Source: Pseudomonas umsongensis (GTDB lineage: Bacteria > Pseudomonadota > Gammaproteobacteria > Pseudomonadales > Pseudomonadaceae). From it: DNA of 64,000 nt. Where the stretch lies: positions 212,225-276,224 of the forward strand of contig NZ_NIWU01000008.1 in assembly GCF_002236105.1 (NCBI RefSeq), written 5' to 3'. Both the position numbers and the translations under genes were made by a program. Within the stretch, counting starts at the first letter, position 1, and each line of letters begins with the position of its first letter. This document shows, piece after piece, positions 30,401-40,433 of the stretch. The notes below the pieces were generated by a model. That model did not search any database and was not told where the DNA came from. It was given only the letters and a program-made list of their open reading frames with translations.

Positions 30401-33400
30401 TGGATCAAGTGCCAGGCATCAGCGCCGGTACGTACCAGTTTCAGGCGAAACAGCGGCGCCATGCCCAGCTCGAATCCTTGCGCGCGCTCGGCGTCGGCCA
30501 GTGCGTCGGTGTCAGTGGCTTCAAGCACTTGGAGCGGCAACGCGACCTGTCGGGCAATCGCCTGATGTGCGGTATCCAGGCCTTGCCAGTGGTAGCTGCT
30601 GCGCAGGCTGTCATGACGCTCGACCGCGGCTTGCCAGGCGCGGGTAAATCGCTCGATGTCCAACCCGCCGATGTCCAGGCGCAACTGACTGATGTAGGCG
30701 CCGACCTGCGGTTCGTACAGGGTGTGGAACAGCATGCCCTGTTGCATCGGCGACAGCGGATACAGGTCTTCAAGATTGGCAATGGCGAGCGGCAGCCCGT
30801 CCAGTTGCGCCTGATCGATGCGCGCCAGCGGGAAGTCCGATGGCGTAGCTTGCGCGGCTTCAACGGTGCAGCAATGTTCGATCAGCGCGATCAGTTCCTG
30901 CGCGTAAACGTCGGCCAGTCGCTGGACGGTCGCAGTGTCGAACATCTCACGGCTGAAGCCCCAGCTCAGGGACAATTCGCCGCCGTAGACCTGACCTTCA
31001 ACCACCAGCCAGTTGCCCAGTGGGGCCGACGGGTCCTGCGCGATGCCGTTGCCTTCGGTAGACGGGGTGAACAACGCCCCTGCTTCGAACTGACGGTCGA
31101 ACTGCCCAAGATAGTTGAAGGTGATGCGCGGTTGCGGCAACGCCGCCAGTTCGGCGCGTGCCTGTGCGCTGCCAAGGTAGCGCAGCGCGCCGTAGCCCAG
31201 CCCCTTGTCCGGGACGCTGCGCAGTTGTTCCTTGATGGTTTTGATCGACGCGCCGAGATCGGCAGCGGGTTTCAGGTTGACCGGGAACAGGCTGGTGAAC
31301 CAACCCACGGTGCGCGTCAGGTCGACGTCATCGAACAGGTCTTCACGGCCATGGCCTTCGAGCTGGATCAGCGCGCTGCCTTGCCCGCTCCAAAGGCAAA
31401 CGGCGCGGGCCAGTGCGGTCAGCAACAGATCGTTGACCTGGGTGCGGTAAGCCGCCGGGGCCTGTTGCAGCAGCTTGCGGGTTTGCTCGCTATCGAGCTT
31501 GAGTTCGAGTTTATGTTCGAAGCGGTTTTCCAGCGCGCCGTTCGGGCGTTCGCATGGCAGGTCATCTGGCGCGTCTTGCAGTTGATTCTGCCAGTGGCCG
31601 AGGCTGCGCTCAAAAGCTGGCAGATGCGCCTGCAAGCGCGTGACCCAGCGCTGATACGAGCTGGTTTTCGCCAATGCGGTGCCGCCGTTATAGAAGTGCT
31701 GAAGGTCTTCCAGCAGCACACGCCAGGACACACCGTCCACCGCCAGATGGTGAACTACCAGCAGCAAACGCTGGCTGCCGTCAGCCATTGAAACCAGCAG
31801 TGCACGCAGCAACGGTCCGTTGTGCAAATCGAGACTGCGCTGGGCTTCGTCGCACAAAGTGCTGAGCTGCTCGACCGATTGTGCCTGGTGTTGCCACAGC
31901 ACCGAGTCGGTGGTCGGCGCGGCATAGGCCTGCTGCCAGCCGCTATCTGTCTGTTGATAACGCAGGCGCAAGCTGTCGTGATGGGTCAGTAAATGTTCCA
32001 GGGCACGATCCAACGTTTCGACGTTCAACGCCTCGCGCGGTACCAGCAATAGCGACTGGTTCCAGTGCTGGTGCTCTGGAATTGCCTGTTCGAAGAACCA
32101 CCGTTGCACCGGCGCCAACGCCACCGCGCCACTGGCCGGGCCTTGGTCGATCAGTTGTTGCTCGCCACTGCGCGCCGCCTGGGCCAGGCTGCGGATGGTC
32201 TGGTGCTGGAACAGATCCTTGGGGCTGAGCAGGATCCCGGCCTGCCGTGCGCGGCTCACCACCTGCATCGAGACAATGGAGTCGCCGCCCAGCTCGAAGA
32301 AGTTGTCTTCCAGGCCGACGTTGTCGATGGCCAGTACGTCCTGCCAGATCGCCGCGAGAGATTTTTCCTGGGCACTGCGTGGCGCGACGTGTTCGCGTTG
32401 TTGCTGGCTCCCGTCCACCGCCGGCAGCGCCTTGCGGTCGAGTTTGCCGTTGGGGGTCAGCGGCAGTTGCTCGAGGAACAGCAGGAACGCCGGGACCATG
32501 TAGTCCGGCAGGTGCTGACGCAAGGCCGCTTTCAGGGATTCACGCAGGGGCGCCTGCGCGTCGAGGTCGTCCAGCATCGCCGGATCGGTCGGCACGATGT
32601 AGGCCACCAGTTGCTGACCGTTGATACCGTCCTGGGCCAGCACCGCCAGTTCGCGCACAGCATCCTGCTGCAACAGCTGCGCTTCGATTTCACCCAGCTC
32701 GATACGAAAGCCCCGGACCTTGACCTGATGGTCGATACGGCCGATGTACTGCAGGGTGCCGTCGGCCTGATAACGGGTCAGGTCACCGCTGCGGTACAGG
32801 CGTTCGCCGCTGCTGGAAAACGGATTGGGCACGTACTTTTCAGCGGTCAGGCCTGGCCGTGCCAGGTACCCACGGGTGATGCCCGCGCCACTGAGGTACA
32901 GCTCGGCGGATACGCCTTGCGGCACCGGTTGCAGATCCGCATCCAGCAGATAGCTGGCGGTGTGTTTGAGCGGGCGGCCAATGTTGGCGTGGCCACCGGC
33001 CTCGCGGCGGGTCCAAGTGGAATAGGTGGTGTCTTCCGACGGACCGTACAGGTCAAAGACGTGCTCGACGCTCGGCTGCCGGTACAGCGCGTCCACCAGG
33101 CTTTGTTTCAACGGTTCACCGGCGAGGTTGATGATGCGCACGCTCGACGGGATCTGCCCGTCGCGCTGCAACGCGTTGATCGCCGACGGCACGGTGTTGA
33201 TCAAGCGCACCTGATCCCGGGCCGGCAGCTGCGGCAACTCCAAGGCGTTGCGGGCAATGATCAGCGATCCGCCGTTGGCCAGGGTGACGAACAGTTCCCA
33301 CACCGACAGGTCGAAGCACACCGAGGTCGACGCCAGCACGCCTTGAATGTCGTCGCGGCTGTACACCGATTGTGACCAGTCGATCAGCGCCAACACGTTG

Positions 33401-35427
33401 CGATGGACAATCGCCACGCCCTTGGGCTTGCCGGTGGAACCGGAGGTGTAGATCACGTAGGCCAGGTTGTCCGGCGTGACGCCGGTGACGGGGGCGCTGA
33501 TGGGGTAAGCCGCCAACGAGAGGCTGTCCATCAGCAGTACTTGGGTATCGCTCGCCACGCTCAGGGATTTGGCCACTTGCGCTTCGGTCAGCAACACCAA
33601 AGCACGGCTGTCTTCGAGCATGTAGGCCACGCGTTCGGCGGGGTAATCCGGGTCCAGCGGCACGCAGGCACCACCGGCCTTGAGCACCGCCAGCAAGGCC
33701 ACCAGCAGGTGCTCGGAACGCTGCATGGCCACGCCGACCCGCACTTCCGGGCCGACGCCGAACTCGATCAGCTTGTGTGCCAGGCGATTGGCTTGCTGGT
33801 CGAGTTCGCCATAAGTCAGCTGGCGGGTGGCGAAGGTCACGGCAAGCGCATCCGGGGTGGCGGCGACTTGCTGGCTGATCAGCTCATGAATGCACAGGTC
33901 TTGGGCGAAGCTGTCATCGGCGCGGTTCCAATCGTGGACGATGAGTTGGTATTCGGCTTGTTCCAGCAGCGGCAGATCGCTGATGCGCTGCCGTGTATCG
34001 CTGACCATGCCCTGTAAGAGGTGCGTCCAATGTTGTGCCATGCGCGCGATGGTCGCGGCGTCGAACAGGTCGTTGGCGTAGGTCAGCGCGGCGTGCAGCT
34101 TGCCACCCTTCTCAAAGGTGTCGAGCGTGAGATCGAACTGGGTGGTGCGCCCTTGCCACTCGATCGTTCCCAGCACCAGGCCGGACGCCGTGGTCACAGT
34201 GGAAATGTCCGCGACCTGCGGCTGGTGGTTGTACATCACCTGGAACAGTGGTGTGTGGCTGAGGCTGCGTTCCAGCTTCAACGCTTCGACCAGGCGCTCG
34301 AATGGCAGGTCCTGGTGGGCCTGGGCGCCGAGTGCAGTTTCCTTGATACGGCGCAGCAGTTCATCGACCGTGGCCTGGCCGTCCAGTTGCGTACGAAGCA
34401 CCTGGGTGTTGACGAAGAAACCGATCAGCCCTTCGATCTCGGCGCGGTTGCGGTTGGCGATCGGTACGCCGACGCGGATGTCGGTCTGTCCGGTGTAGCG
34501 GTGCAGCAGCACGTTGAAGGCGCCGAGCAGGAGCATGAAGAGAGTGATGTTGTGTTTCTGCGCGGTGGCCCGCAGTTGCTCGGCCAGTTGTCCGTCAACG
34601 GCGAACTCGTAGCGGGTGCCGCGATAGCTTGGCATCGCCGGGCGCGGGTGATCGGTGGGCAGCTCCAGCACCGGATGTTCGTCGCCCAGTTGCACCTGCC
34701 AGTAGTCGAGCTGACGCCCCTGTTCGCCCGCCTCCAGCCAGCGGCGCTGCCACAGGGCGTAGTCGCTGTACTGGATCGGCAAGGCTGCCAGTTGCGGTTG
34801 CGTACCGGCATCGAAGGCGTCGTAGCAGCGGATGAATTCGTCGATCAGCACGTTCATCGACCAGCCGTCGGACACGATGTGGTGCAGGGTCAGCAGCAGG
34901 ACGTGTTCCTGTTCGGCAAGCTTGAGCAAGGTCACGCGCAACAACGGGCCAGTGCCCAGGTCGAACGGCAGCACCGATTGGCGCTCGGCGGCTTCGGCCA
35001 CGGCCTGCTCGCGCGCGGCGGCCGGCAAGGTACTGAAATCCACCTGTTCGATCAGCAGCGGCGCCGTGGCCGGCACTTGCAGCAAGCTGTCGTCGGCCTG
35101 CACGGCAAACACCGTGCGCAAGGTTTCGTGGCGCGCCACCAGGCTGGCGAATGCCTGCTCCAGCGCCGACAGGTTCAGGCGGCCGGTCAGGCGTACCGCA
35201 CCTGGCAAGTTGTAGGCGCCGCTTTGCGGGTTCAGCTGCCAGAGAAACCACATGCGTTGCTGGGCGTATGACAGCGCCTGGCGATCCTCGGCCTCGACGC
35301 CGGCCGGGATCGGAAACCGGGCGAAATCCACGCCCTCCTTGTGCAAGGCCGCGAGGAACATCTGGCGCTTTTCCAGGGGCAACCCGATAAACCGGCGAGC
35401 AAGTTTCAAGGAGTCTTCAGCATTCAT
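24448..35427 (-). CDS. Pyoverdine peptide NRPS, three modules (predicted D-Ala-Lys-Thr)
   Basis: A 3659-residue synthetase corresponding to the PvdI/PvdJ position. Domains are C (HHIVSDG ~180), A1 (YTSGSTG ~659), T (GGDS ~1049), E (HHLAVDG ~1226), C of the DCL type (HHILMDG ~1678), A2 (~2141), T (GGHS ~2540), C of the LCL type (HHIAADG ~2722), A3 (~3198), T (GGHS ~3596). It has no thioesterase. My manual codes are A1 DLWNNALTY (closest to an alanine code I recall, DLFNNALTY), A2 DGEDHGTVV (lysine-like) and A3 DFWNIGMVH (canonical threonine). Residues about 2120-2129, just before the A2 core ATP motif, are encoded by a REP sequence. The N-terminal LCL domain fits acceptance of an L-Dab precursor from PvdL, encoded elsewhere. 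Module assignment is firm, A1 substrate tentative. Confidence 0.9.
29043..29070 (-). repeat. Single REP arm inside NRPS coding sequence
   Basis: On the coding strand it reads CCTGTAGGAGCGAAGCTTGC followed by TCGCGAAG, a standard REP arm like those between genes here. It is in frame and encodes PVGAKLAREE between the A2 and A3 core motifs of the second adenylation domain. There is no inverted mate nearby. Confidence 0.85.
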
Positions 35428-35482
35428 TTCTCAGCATCCGGATCAGTAGGCAGGAAGCACAAAGGCACGTCGTCCCTATGAA

Positions 35483-35507
35483 ACGAATGCAAAGCGGAAA
35501 AATTAGC
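35483..35507 (-). promoter_or_regulatory. Imperfect PvdS-type promoter before the first NRPS
   Basis: On the - strand CTAATT is followed after 15 bases by CGT, about 55 bp before the ATG. It has one mismatch in the -35 element and one base less than the ideal spacing. Position and the better boxes at pvdE and pvdG make it plausible. Confidence 0.4.
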
Positions 35508-35539
35508 GAATGAGAACAACTATCAGGAAGGAAAAACAT

Positions 35540-35630
35540 TGTGGGAGCGAGCCTGCTCGCGAATGCGTTCGATCATTCAACATTGATGTTGGCTGACCCA
35601 TCGCTTTCGCGAGCAGGCTCGCTCCCACAG
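35540..35630. repeat. REPIN (GTGGGAGCGAGCCTGCTCGC class)
   Basis: Inverted arms TGTGGGAGCGAGCCTGCTCG and CGAGCAGGCTCGCTCCCACA lie between pvdG and the NRPS gene. Confidence 0.85.
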
Positions 35631-35656
35631 GGAATGGGGTGAAGTTTGAGATGGGG

Positions 35657-36391
35657 TTAACCCACGGCGGCCATGGCATGCCGCCGATGATGAACCTCGA
35701 GCTGATCCTTGATCACCTTGAGCACCTTGGCTTCATGCTCATGGATAAAGAAATGCCCACCCGCGAGCATGTCCACGGAAAAGCTGCCGTGGGTTTCGTT
35801 GCGCCAGCCGATCAACTGCTCGCTGGTGGCGCGGTCGGCCTTACCACCGAGTACGTGCACCGGGCAGTTGAGCAACGGCCGTTGCAGCGGCTCGTAGCGC
35901 CCGCACAATTGGAAGTCGGCGCGCAGGATCGGCAGTGTCAGGCTCATCAGCTCCTGGTTGGCCAGCACTTCTTCGCGGGTACCGTTGAGTGTGCGCAGTT
36001 GCTCGATCAATTCGGCATCGGTCTTGGGCTCGGCAAAGCCACGGTCGTAATCGGCACGCAGGGTCGGCGCAGCCGTGCCCGAGGCAAACAGCGCAACCGG
36101 TTCCGGGCAGCCGAGCGAGCGAAATACATAGGCCATTTCACACGCAAGCAACGCGCCGAGGCTATGGCCGAACAAGGCATATGGCGCCTTGAGGATGGCT
36201 TTTTGTTCCTGCGCCAGTTGCAGCGCCAGAGGGCGCATGTCGGTATGCAAGGGTTCGCCGAAGCGCGCCCCCCGCCCCGGCAGCTCCACCGGTTGCAACT
36301 TGATCCACTCCGGCAGCTTGCGCCGCCAGCGGCTATAGACCATGGCGCTCGCGCCCGAATAGGGCAGGCACAGCAATGTCAGCGGGGTCAC
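35657..36391 (-). CDS. pvdG: PvdG-like type II thioesterase
   Basis: A 244-residue alpha/beta hydrolase of the GrsT/type II thioesterase family. It starts VTPLTLLCLPYSGAS, has the nucleophile motif FGHSLGALLACE near residue 95 and a C-terminal GGHFFIHEH that supplies the catalytic His. Such enzymes clear stalled or wrong acyl groups from NRPS carrier domains. I chose the GTG at 36391: a GAGGAAAG ribosome binding site lies just before it and the LPYSGAS family start follows. The open frame extends upstream to 36475 without support. A PvdS-type box lies about 30 bp upstream, and the gene is transcribed towards the NRPS genes, so co-regulation is likely. Confidence 0.85.
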   Translation of the reverse strand: MTPLTLLCLPYSGASAMVYSRWRRKLPEWIKLQPVELPGRGARFGEPLHTDMRPLALQLAQEQKAILKAPYALFGHSLGALLACEMAYVFRSLGCPEPVALFASGTAAPTLRADYDRGFAEPKTDAELIEQLRTLNGTREEVLANQELMSLTLPILRADFQLCGRYEPLQRPLLNCPVHVLGGKADRATSEQLIGWRNETHGSFSVDMLAGGHFFIHEHEAKVLKVIKDQLEVHHRRHAMAAVG

Positions 36392-36422
36392 CGGGCTTTC
36401 CTCGAAAGTTGTCTGTAAGAAA

Positions 36423-36447
36423 ACGGACGAGCGCCCCGGGGAATTAG
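36423..36447 (-). promoter_or_regulatory. PvdS-type promoter of pvdG
   Basis: On the - strand CTAATT, 16 bases, CGT. Spacing equals that of the pvdE promoter; the -35 element differs by one base (CTAATT for CTAAAT). It lies 31 bp before the chosen GTG. Confidence 0.55.
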
Positions 36448-36460
36448 TCGGATGCCCCCC

Positions 36461-36559
36461 TGTAGGAGCGAGCATGCTCGCGACGGAGGAGCAAGCACCC
36501 CGGGGTGTCAGTTAGCCAGCGTTTTCGTTGAGGTCCATCGCGAGCATGCTCGCTCCTAC
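36461..36559. repeat. REPIN overlapping the 3' end of the MFS gene
   Basis: TGTAGGAGCGAGCATGCTCG and its inverted copy flank about 60 bases. The right arm codes for the last residues of the transporter and the loop contains its stop codon. Confidence 0.85.
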
Positions 36560-37708
36560 AATCGCGGAACCGAGGACGACAACCCCCGCCGCAATCGCCA
36601 GCCAAAATCCGCTGCGCGCCCCGAACGCATCCACCATCCACCCCGACCCCGCCGCACCGATCGCCACGCCGATGCTCAACCCGGTCACCAGCCAGGTCAG
36701 GCCTTCAGTGAGTTTGGCCGGCGGCACGATCTGCTCCACCAGAGCCATGGCGACAATCAGGGTCGGCGCAAAAAACAGCCCGGCGACAAACACCGCCAGC
36801 GACAACCCGAGAATGTTCACCGCCAGCAGCAACGGCAATGTCGTTACCGCCGTCGCAACGCCGCAATAAAGAAACAGGCGCGGCAGCGGCACTGTCGAAC
36901 GTAACGCGCCGAACGCCAATCCGGCCAGGCACGAACCGATCGCATACACCGACAACACGATACTCGCCGCGGCCGGCTGGCCCTGCTGTTGGGCAAAGGC
37001 CACGCTGACCACATCCACCACCCCAACGATAATGCCCATGGCGACCATCAGTAGCATCAACCACTGAATCTCGCGGGAGCGAATGATCGAGCCTTTATGG
37101 TGTTCCTCATGGGCATGCACTGGCGGCTCGGTGCTGCGTTGCAACACGAAAGCCGTAACCCCGATCGCCAGCATCAGCAAGGCCGCCAACGGCCCGGCCT
37201 CGGGGAACGCCACCACGCATAACCCCACCGACAGCGGTGGCCCGACGATAAAGCAGACTTCGTCCAGCACCGACTCCAGGGCATAGGCCGTTTGCAGTTG
37301 CGGCTGGCCGCGATACAACTCGGTCCAACGCGCCCGGACCATCGCCGACATGCTCGGCATGCAGCCGGCGATCGCGGCGAACACAAACAACGTCCAGTTC
37401 GGCGCCTGCAAACGGGTGCAGAGCAATACCAGCAACAATGCGCCGCCCCCGATCAGCGCCGATACCGGCAGGATCCGGCGCTGGCCGAACCGATCCACCA
37501 GCCGCGACACCTGCGGCGCACAAAATGCCGTGGCCAGGGCAAAGGTCGCCGCCACCGCCCCGGCCAGGCCATAGCCGCCCTGCAACTGCGACAGCATGGT
37601 GATCAGGCCGATGCCGGTCATGGAAATCGGCATGCGCGCGATCATCCCGGCCAGCACGAAAGCTCGGGCGCCGGGGGCATTGAACAGTTCGCGGTAGGGG
37701 TTTGCCAT
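36512..37708 (-). CDS. Major facilitator superfamily transporter
   Basis: A 398-residue integral membrane protein with about 12 hydrophobic segments in two halves and an MFS-like VDRFGQRR loop (near residue 75) after the second helix. Charged loops such as HAHEEHHKGS mark the central cytoplasmic linker. It fits drug/sugar efflux-type MFS proteins. It starts at ATG 37708 with no strong ribosome binding site. The final ~14 residues (VGASMLAMDLNENAG) are encoded by a REP palindrome, so the native C-terminus has probably been replaced or extended. It lies next to pvdG but in its own unit; no substrate can be read from the sequence. Confidence 0.85.
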   Translation of the reverse strand: MANPYRELFNAPGARAFVLAGMIARMPISMTGIGLITMLSQLQGGYGLAGAVAATFALATAFCAPQVSRLVDRFGQRRILPVSALIGGGALLLVLLCTRLQAPNWTLFVFAAIAGCMPSMSAMVRARWTELYRGQPQLQTAYALESVLDEVCFIVGPPLSVGLCVVAFPEAGPLAALLMLAIGVTAFVLQRSTEPPVHAHEEHHKGSIIRSREIQWLMLLMVAMGIIVGVVDVVSVAFAQQQGQPAAASIVLSVYAIGSCLAGLAFGALRSTVPLPRLFLYCGVATAVTTLPLLLAVNILGLSLAVFVAGLFFAPTLIVAMALVEQIVPPAKLTEGLTWLVTGLSIGVAIGAAGSGWMVDAFGARSGFWLAIAAGVVVLGSAIVGASMLAMDLNENAG

Positions 37709-37792
37709 GGGGGCCAGCCTCGATTAGGGCCTGCAAGTTGCCACAAGGCTGGTAGCTGGGAAAGGGCCGAATTGTTGGTTGAATGTGAAGCC

Positions 37793-37870
37793 CCCTTCGC
37801 GAGCAGGCTCGCTCCCACATTTGACCTGTGCACACCGTCCATTGTGGGAGCGGGCTTGCTCGCGAAGGGG
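37793..37870. repeat. REPIN
   Basis: CCTTCGCGAGCAGGCTCGCT and its inverted copy AGCGGGCTTGCTCGCGAAGG lie between the divergent MFS and GH15 genes. Confidence 0.8.
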
Positions 37871-37967
37871 CCGGCAAAGCCACCTCACTGCTCCAGACTA
37901 ATGAACTCTCCACCGCTCAAACCAGTCAGCTATTAAGGTCCTCGATGTAACCCGGAGCCCCGCGCCA

Positions 37968-39794
37968 ATGCCCGACCATCACCCCGAACGACAAAGCCCC
38001 ATCGACGCCCACGGCATCATCGGCGACATGCGCAGCGCCGCGCTGGTCAATGACAAGGGCAGCGTGGATTTTTTCTGCTGGCCGGAATTCGACAGCCCGT
38101 CTATTTTCTGTTCGCTGCTGGACACGCCCGAGGCCGGTATTTTCCAGCTGTCCCCGGACTTGCCGGATGCTCGCCGCGAGCAAATCTACCTGCCCGATAC
38201 CAACGTGCTGCAAACCCGCTGGCTCAGTGATCAAGCCGTAGTGGAAATCACCGACCTGTTGCCGATCGGCGACACCGAAGACAACCTGCCACTGCTGATG
38301 CGTCGGGTTCGGGTGGTCAGCGGCCAAGCGACGTTTCACCTGCACTGCGCCGTGCGCCACGACTACGCGCGAGCCCACACCCTCGCCCGCCTGGATCAAC
38401 AGGACGTAATCTTCGAAGCCACCGACCAGCCGTCCCTGCGCCTGGCGGCGGATCAGCCATTGCGCATTGACGGGCAGGCAGCCGTCGCCGATTTCACCCT
38501 CAAGCAGGACCAGACCGCGGAGTTCCTGCTGGGTGCCGTTGACGATCCGCGCTTCAAGGAAGGGGCGACAACGCTATGCCTGGAACGCACGCTGAAGTTC
38601 TGGCGCGACTGGATCGGCCTCTCCAACTACCGCGGCCGCTGGCGGGAAATGGTCAACCGCTCGGCCCTGGCGATGAAGCTTTTGACCTCGCGCAAACACG
38701 GCGCGATCCTCGCCGCGGCGACCTTTGGCCTACCTGAAACCCTCGGCGGAGAACGCAACTGGGATTACCGCTACACCTGGATCCGCGACGCATCCTTCAC
38801 CGTCTATGCCTTCATGCGCCTGGGCTTCACCGAAGAGGCCAACGCCTATATGCGCTGGTTGCGCGGGCGGGTCAGCGACTGTCGCGGCAAACCGATGAAA
38901 CTCAATATCCTGTATGGCATCGACGGCCGACAGGAACTGCCGGAAATCGAACTCTCGCACCTGTCCGGCCACGGCGGCGCCACTCCCGTGCGCATCGGCA
39001 ACCTGGCGTATGCGCAGGTCCAGCTGGATATCTTCGGCGAACTGCTGGACGCGGTGTACCTGGTCAACAAATACGGCGAAGCCATTTCCCACGAAGGCTG
39101 GAAGCACACCGTGGAAGTCGTCGATCAAGTGTGCGAAACCTGGCAGCAGGAGGACGTCGGCATCTGGGAAATGCGCGGCGAACAGCACCACTTCCTGCAC
39201 TCGCGACTGATGTGCTGGGTCGCCTTGGACCGGGCGATCCGTCTCGCCTCGAAACGCTCGTTGCCCGCGCCATTCGCCCGCTGGGACCAGACACGCCAGG
39301 ATATCTACACAGACATCTGGCAAAACTTCTGGAACGACGAACGCGGGCACTTCGTGCAGCACATCGGCGGCACCGGTCTCGACGGCGCGATGCTGCTGAT
39401 GCCGCTGGTGCGTTTCGTCAGCGCCAAGGACCCGCGCTGGCTCGCGACCCTTGAGGCCATCGAGAAAAACCTGGTGCGCGACGGCATGGTCTACCGCTAC
39501 CACAATGACGATCAACACATCGACGGCCTGCCCGGCACCGAAGGCGCATTCGCCGCCTGTTCATTCTGGTACATCGAATGCCTGGCCCGGGCCGGCCACG
39601 TGGAAAAGGCCCATCTGGAGTTCGAGCAACTGTTGCGCTACGCCAACCCGCTGGGACTGTACGCCGAAGAATTCGACAGCCGGGGACGGCACATGGGCAA
39701 CACGCCACAGGCCCTGACGCACCTGGCGTTGATCAGCGCGGCGTGTTTTCTGGATCGCAAGCTCAGCGGCGAGAAGGGTTTTTGGCAGCCTTGA
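37968..39794 (+). CDS. Glycoside hydrolase family 15 (glucoamylase/trehalase-like) protein
   Basis: A 608-residue cytoplasmic-type protein without signal peptide. An N-terminal beta-sandwich (about 1-220) is followed by the GH15 (alpha/alpha)6 barrel with GERNWDYRYTWIRDA near residue 263, a hallmark of bacterial GH15 proteins. Later motifs include WEMRGEQHHFLHSRLMCW near 395 and GTEGAFAACSFWY near 530, close to where family acid/base glutamates lie. Enzymes of this family hydrolyse alpha-glucosidic bonds; in some bacteria they act as trehalases. The substrate here cannot be told from sequence. It is a single gene flanked by REPINs, divergent from the MFS gene. Confidence 0.88.
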   Translation: MPDHHPERQSPIDAHGIIGDMRSAALVNDKGSVDFFCWPEFDSPSIFCSLLDTPEAGIFQLSPDLPDARREQIYLPDTNVLQTRWLSDQAVVEITDLLPIGDTEDNLPLLMRRVRVVSGQATFHLHCAVRHDYARAHTLARLDQQDVIFEATDQPSLRLAADQPLRIDGQAAVADFTLKQDQTAEFLLGAVDDPRFKEGATTLCLERTLKFWRDWIGLSNYRGRWREMVNRSALAMKLLTSRKHGAILAAATFGLPETLGGERNWDYRYTWIRDASFTVYAFMRLGFTEEANAYMRWLRGRVSDCRGKPMKLNILYGIDGRQELPEIELSHLSGHGGATPVRIGNLAYAQVQLDIFGELLDAVYLVNKYGEAISHEGWKHTVEVVDQVCETWQQEDVGIWEMRGEQHHFLHSRLMCWVALDRAIRLASKRSLPAPFARWDQTRQDIYTDIWQNFWNDERGHFVQHIGGTGLDGAMLLMPLVRFVSAKDPRWLATLEAIEKNLVRDGMVYRYHNDDQHIDGLPGTEGAFAACSFWYIECLARAGHVEKAHLEFEQLLRYANPLGLYAEEFDSRGRHMGNTPQALTHLALISAACFLDRKLSGEKGFWQP

Positions 39795-39800
39795 ATACTA

Positions 39801-39871
39801 CCTGTAGGAGCCAGACATGCCGGTAAAGGCGTCCTTGAAATTGCTTTCGCCGGCAAGCCTGGCTCCTACAG
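39801..39871. repeat. REPIN variant (GGAGCCAGACATGCCGG class)
   Basis: CCTGTAGGAGCCAGACATGCCGG pairs with CCGGCAAGCCTGGCTCCTACAG. The core sequence differs from the other REPs in the window. The rest of the gap to 40031 shows no gene. Confidence 0.75.
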
Positions 39872-40031
39872 ATCCGACGTCCGGCAACGGTTTTGTGTAG
39901 GCCGGCGTCCGACATTTTTTAAACAAAACACCCGGAAATACCTTGTTGCCAGGCGCTACAACCCCACCTAACATCCCCAATCAACGGGCACAGCGGAGCT
40001 GTCCAACAAAACCCGAATTCAAGGAAAAAGA

Positions 40032-40421
40032 ATGTCCCAACGCATCCACCGCAGCATCGACCTCCCCCTTCGAACCGGCCTGAACCGAAACGAACTGTGG
40101 GAAGCCCACGACAAGGGCCTGATCAAATGCTGGGAAGTCGGCCGCCAGCGCGCTGCCCGCTTCCCCGACCTCGCCCAGCAATGCCTGGCCGGCGAACTGC
40201 CAGTGCTGGGCTGGAAAGGTGGCGTCAATCGCAGCCTGAAGAAGCTGGAGAAATACGGCTCCCTCAAATACCTCGCCCAATGGCAGGGCTTGCGCGGGGA
40301 AGATCTGGATGTGGATCTGGGCGAAGAGCGCGTGCTGACCTGTTCACGCACGAAAATGGTCGTGATGTTTACACCGGATCGGACCAAGTATTTCAACCAG
40401 ATAGCGGAAACGAATGAGTGA
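40032..40421 (+). CDS. Hypothetical protein, 129 residues
   Basis: I do not recognise this protein. It is basic in its first two thirds (RSIDLPLRTGLNRNELW ... GGVNRSLKKLEKYGSLKYL), has an acidic patch (EDLDVDLGEE) and no signal peptide or membrane segment. A clear AAGGAAAAAG ribosome binding site precedes the ATG, which favours translation. It converges with inhR; the two stop codons are 12 bp apart. The antisense strand is also open here, but the ribosome binding site and amino-acid composition favour the + frame. Confidence 0.65.
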   Translation: MSQRIHRSIDLPLRTGLNRNELWEAHDKGLIKCWEVGRQRAARFPDLAQQCLAGELPVLGWKGGVNRSLKKLEKYGSLKYLAQWQGLRGEDLDVDLGEERVLTCSRTKMVVMFTPDRTKYFNQIAETNE

Positions 40422-40433
40422 TCAAGCTGACAC

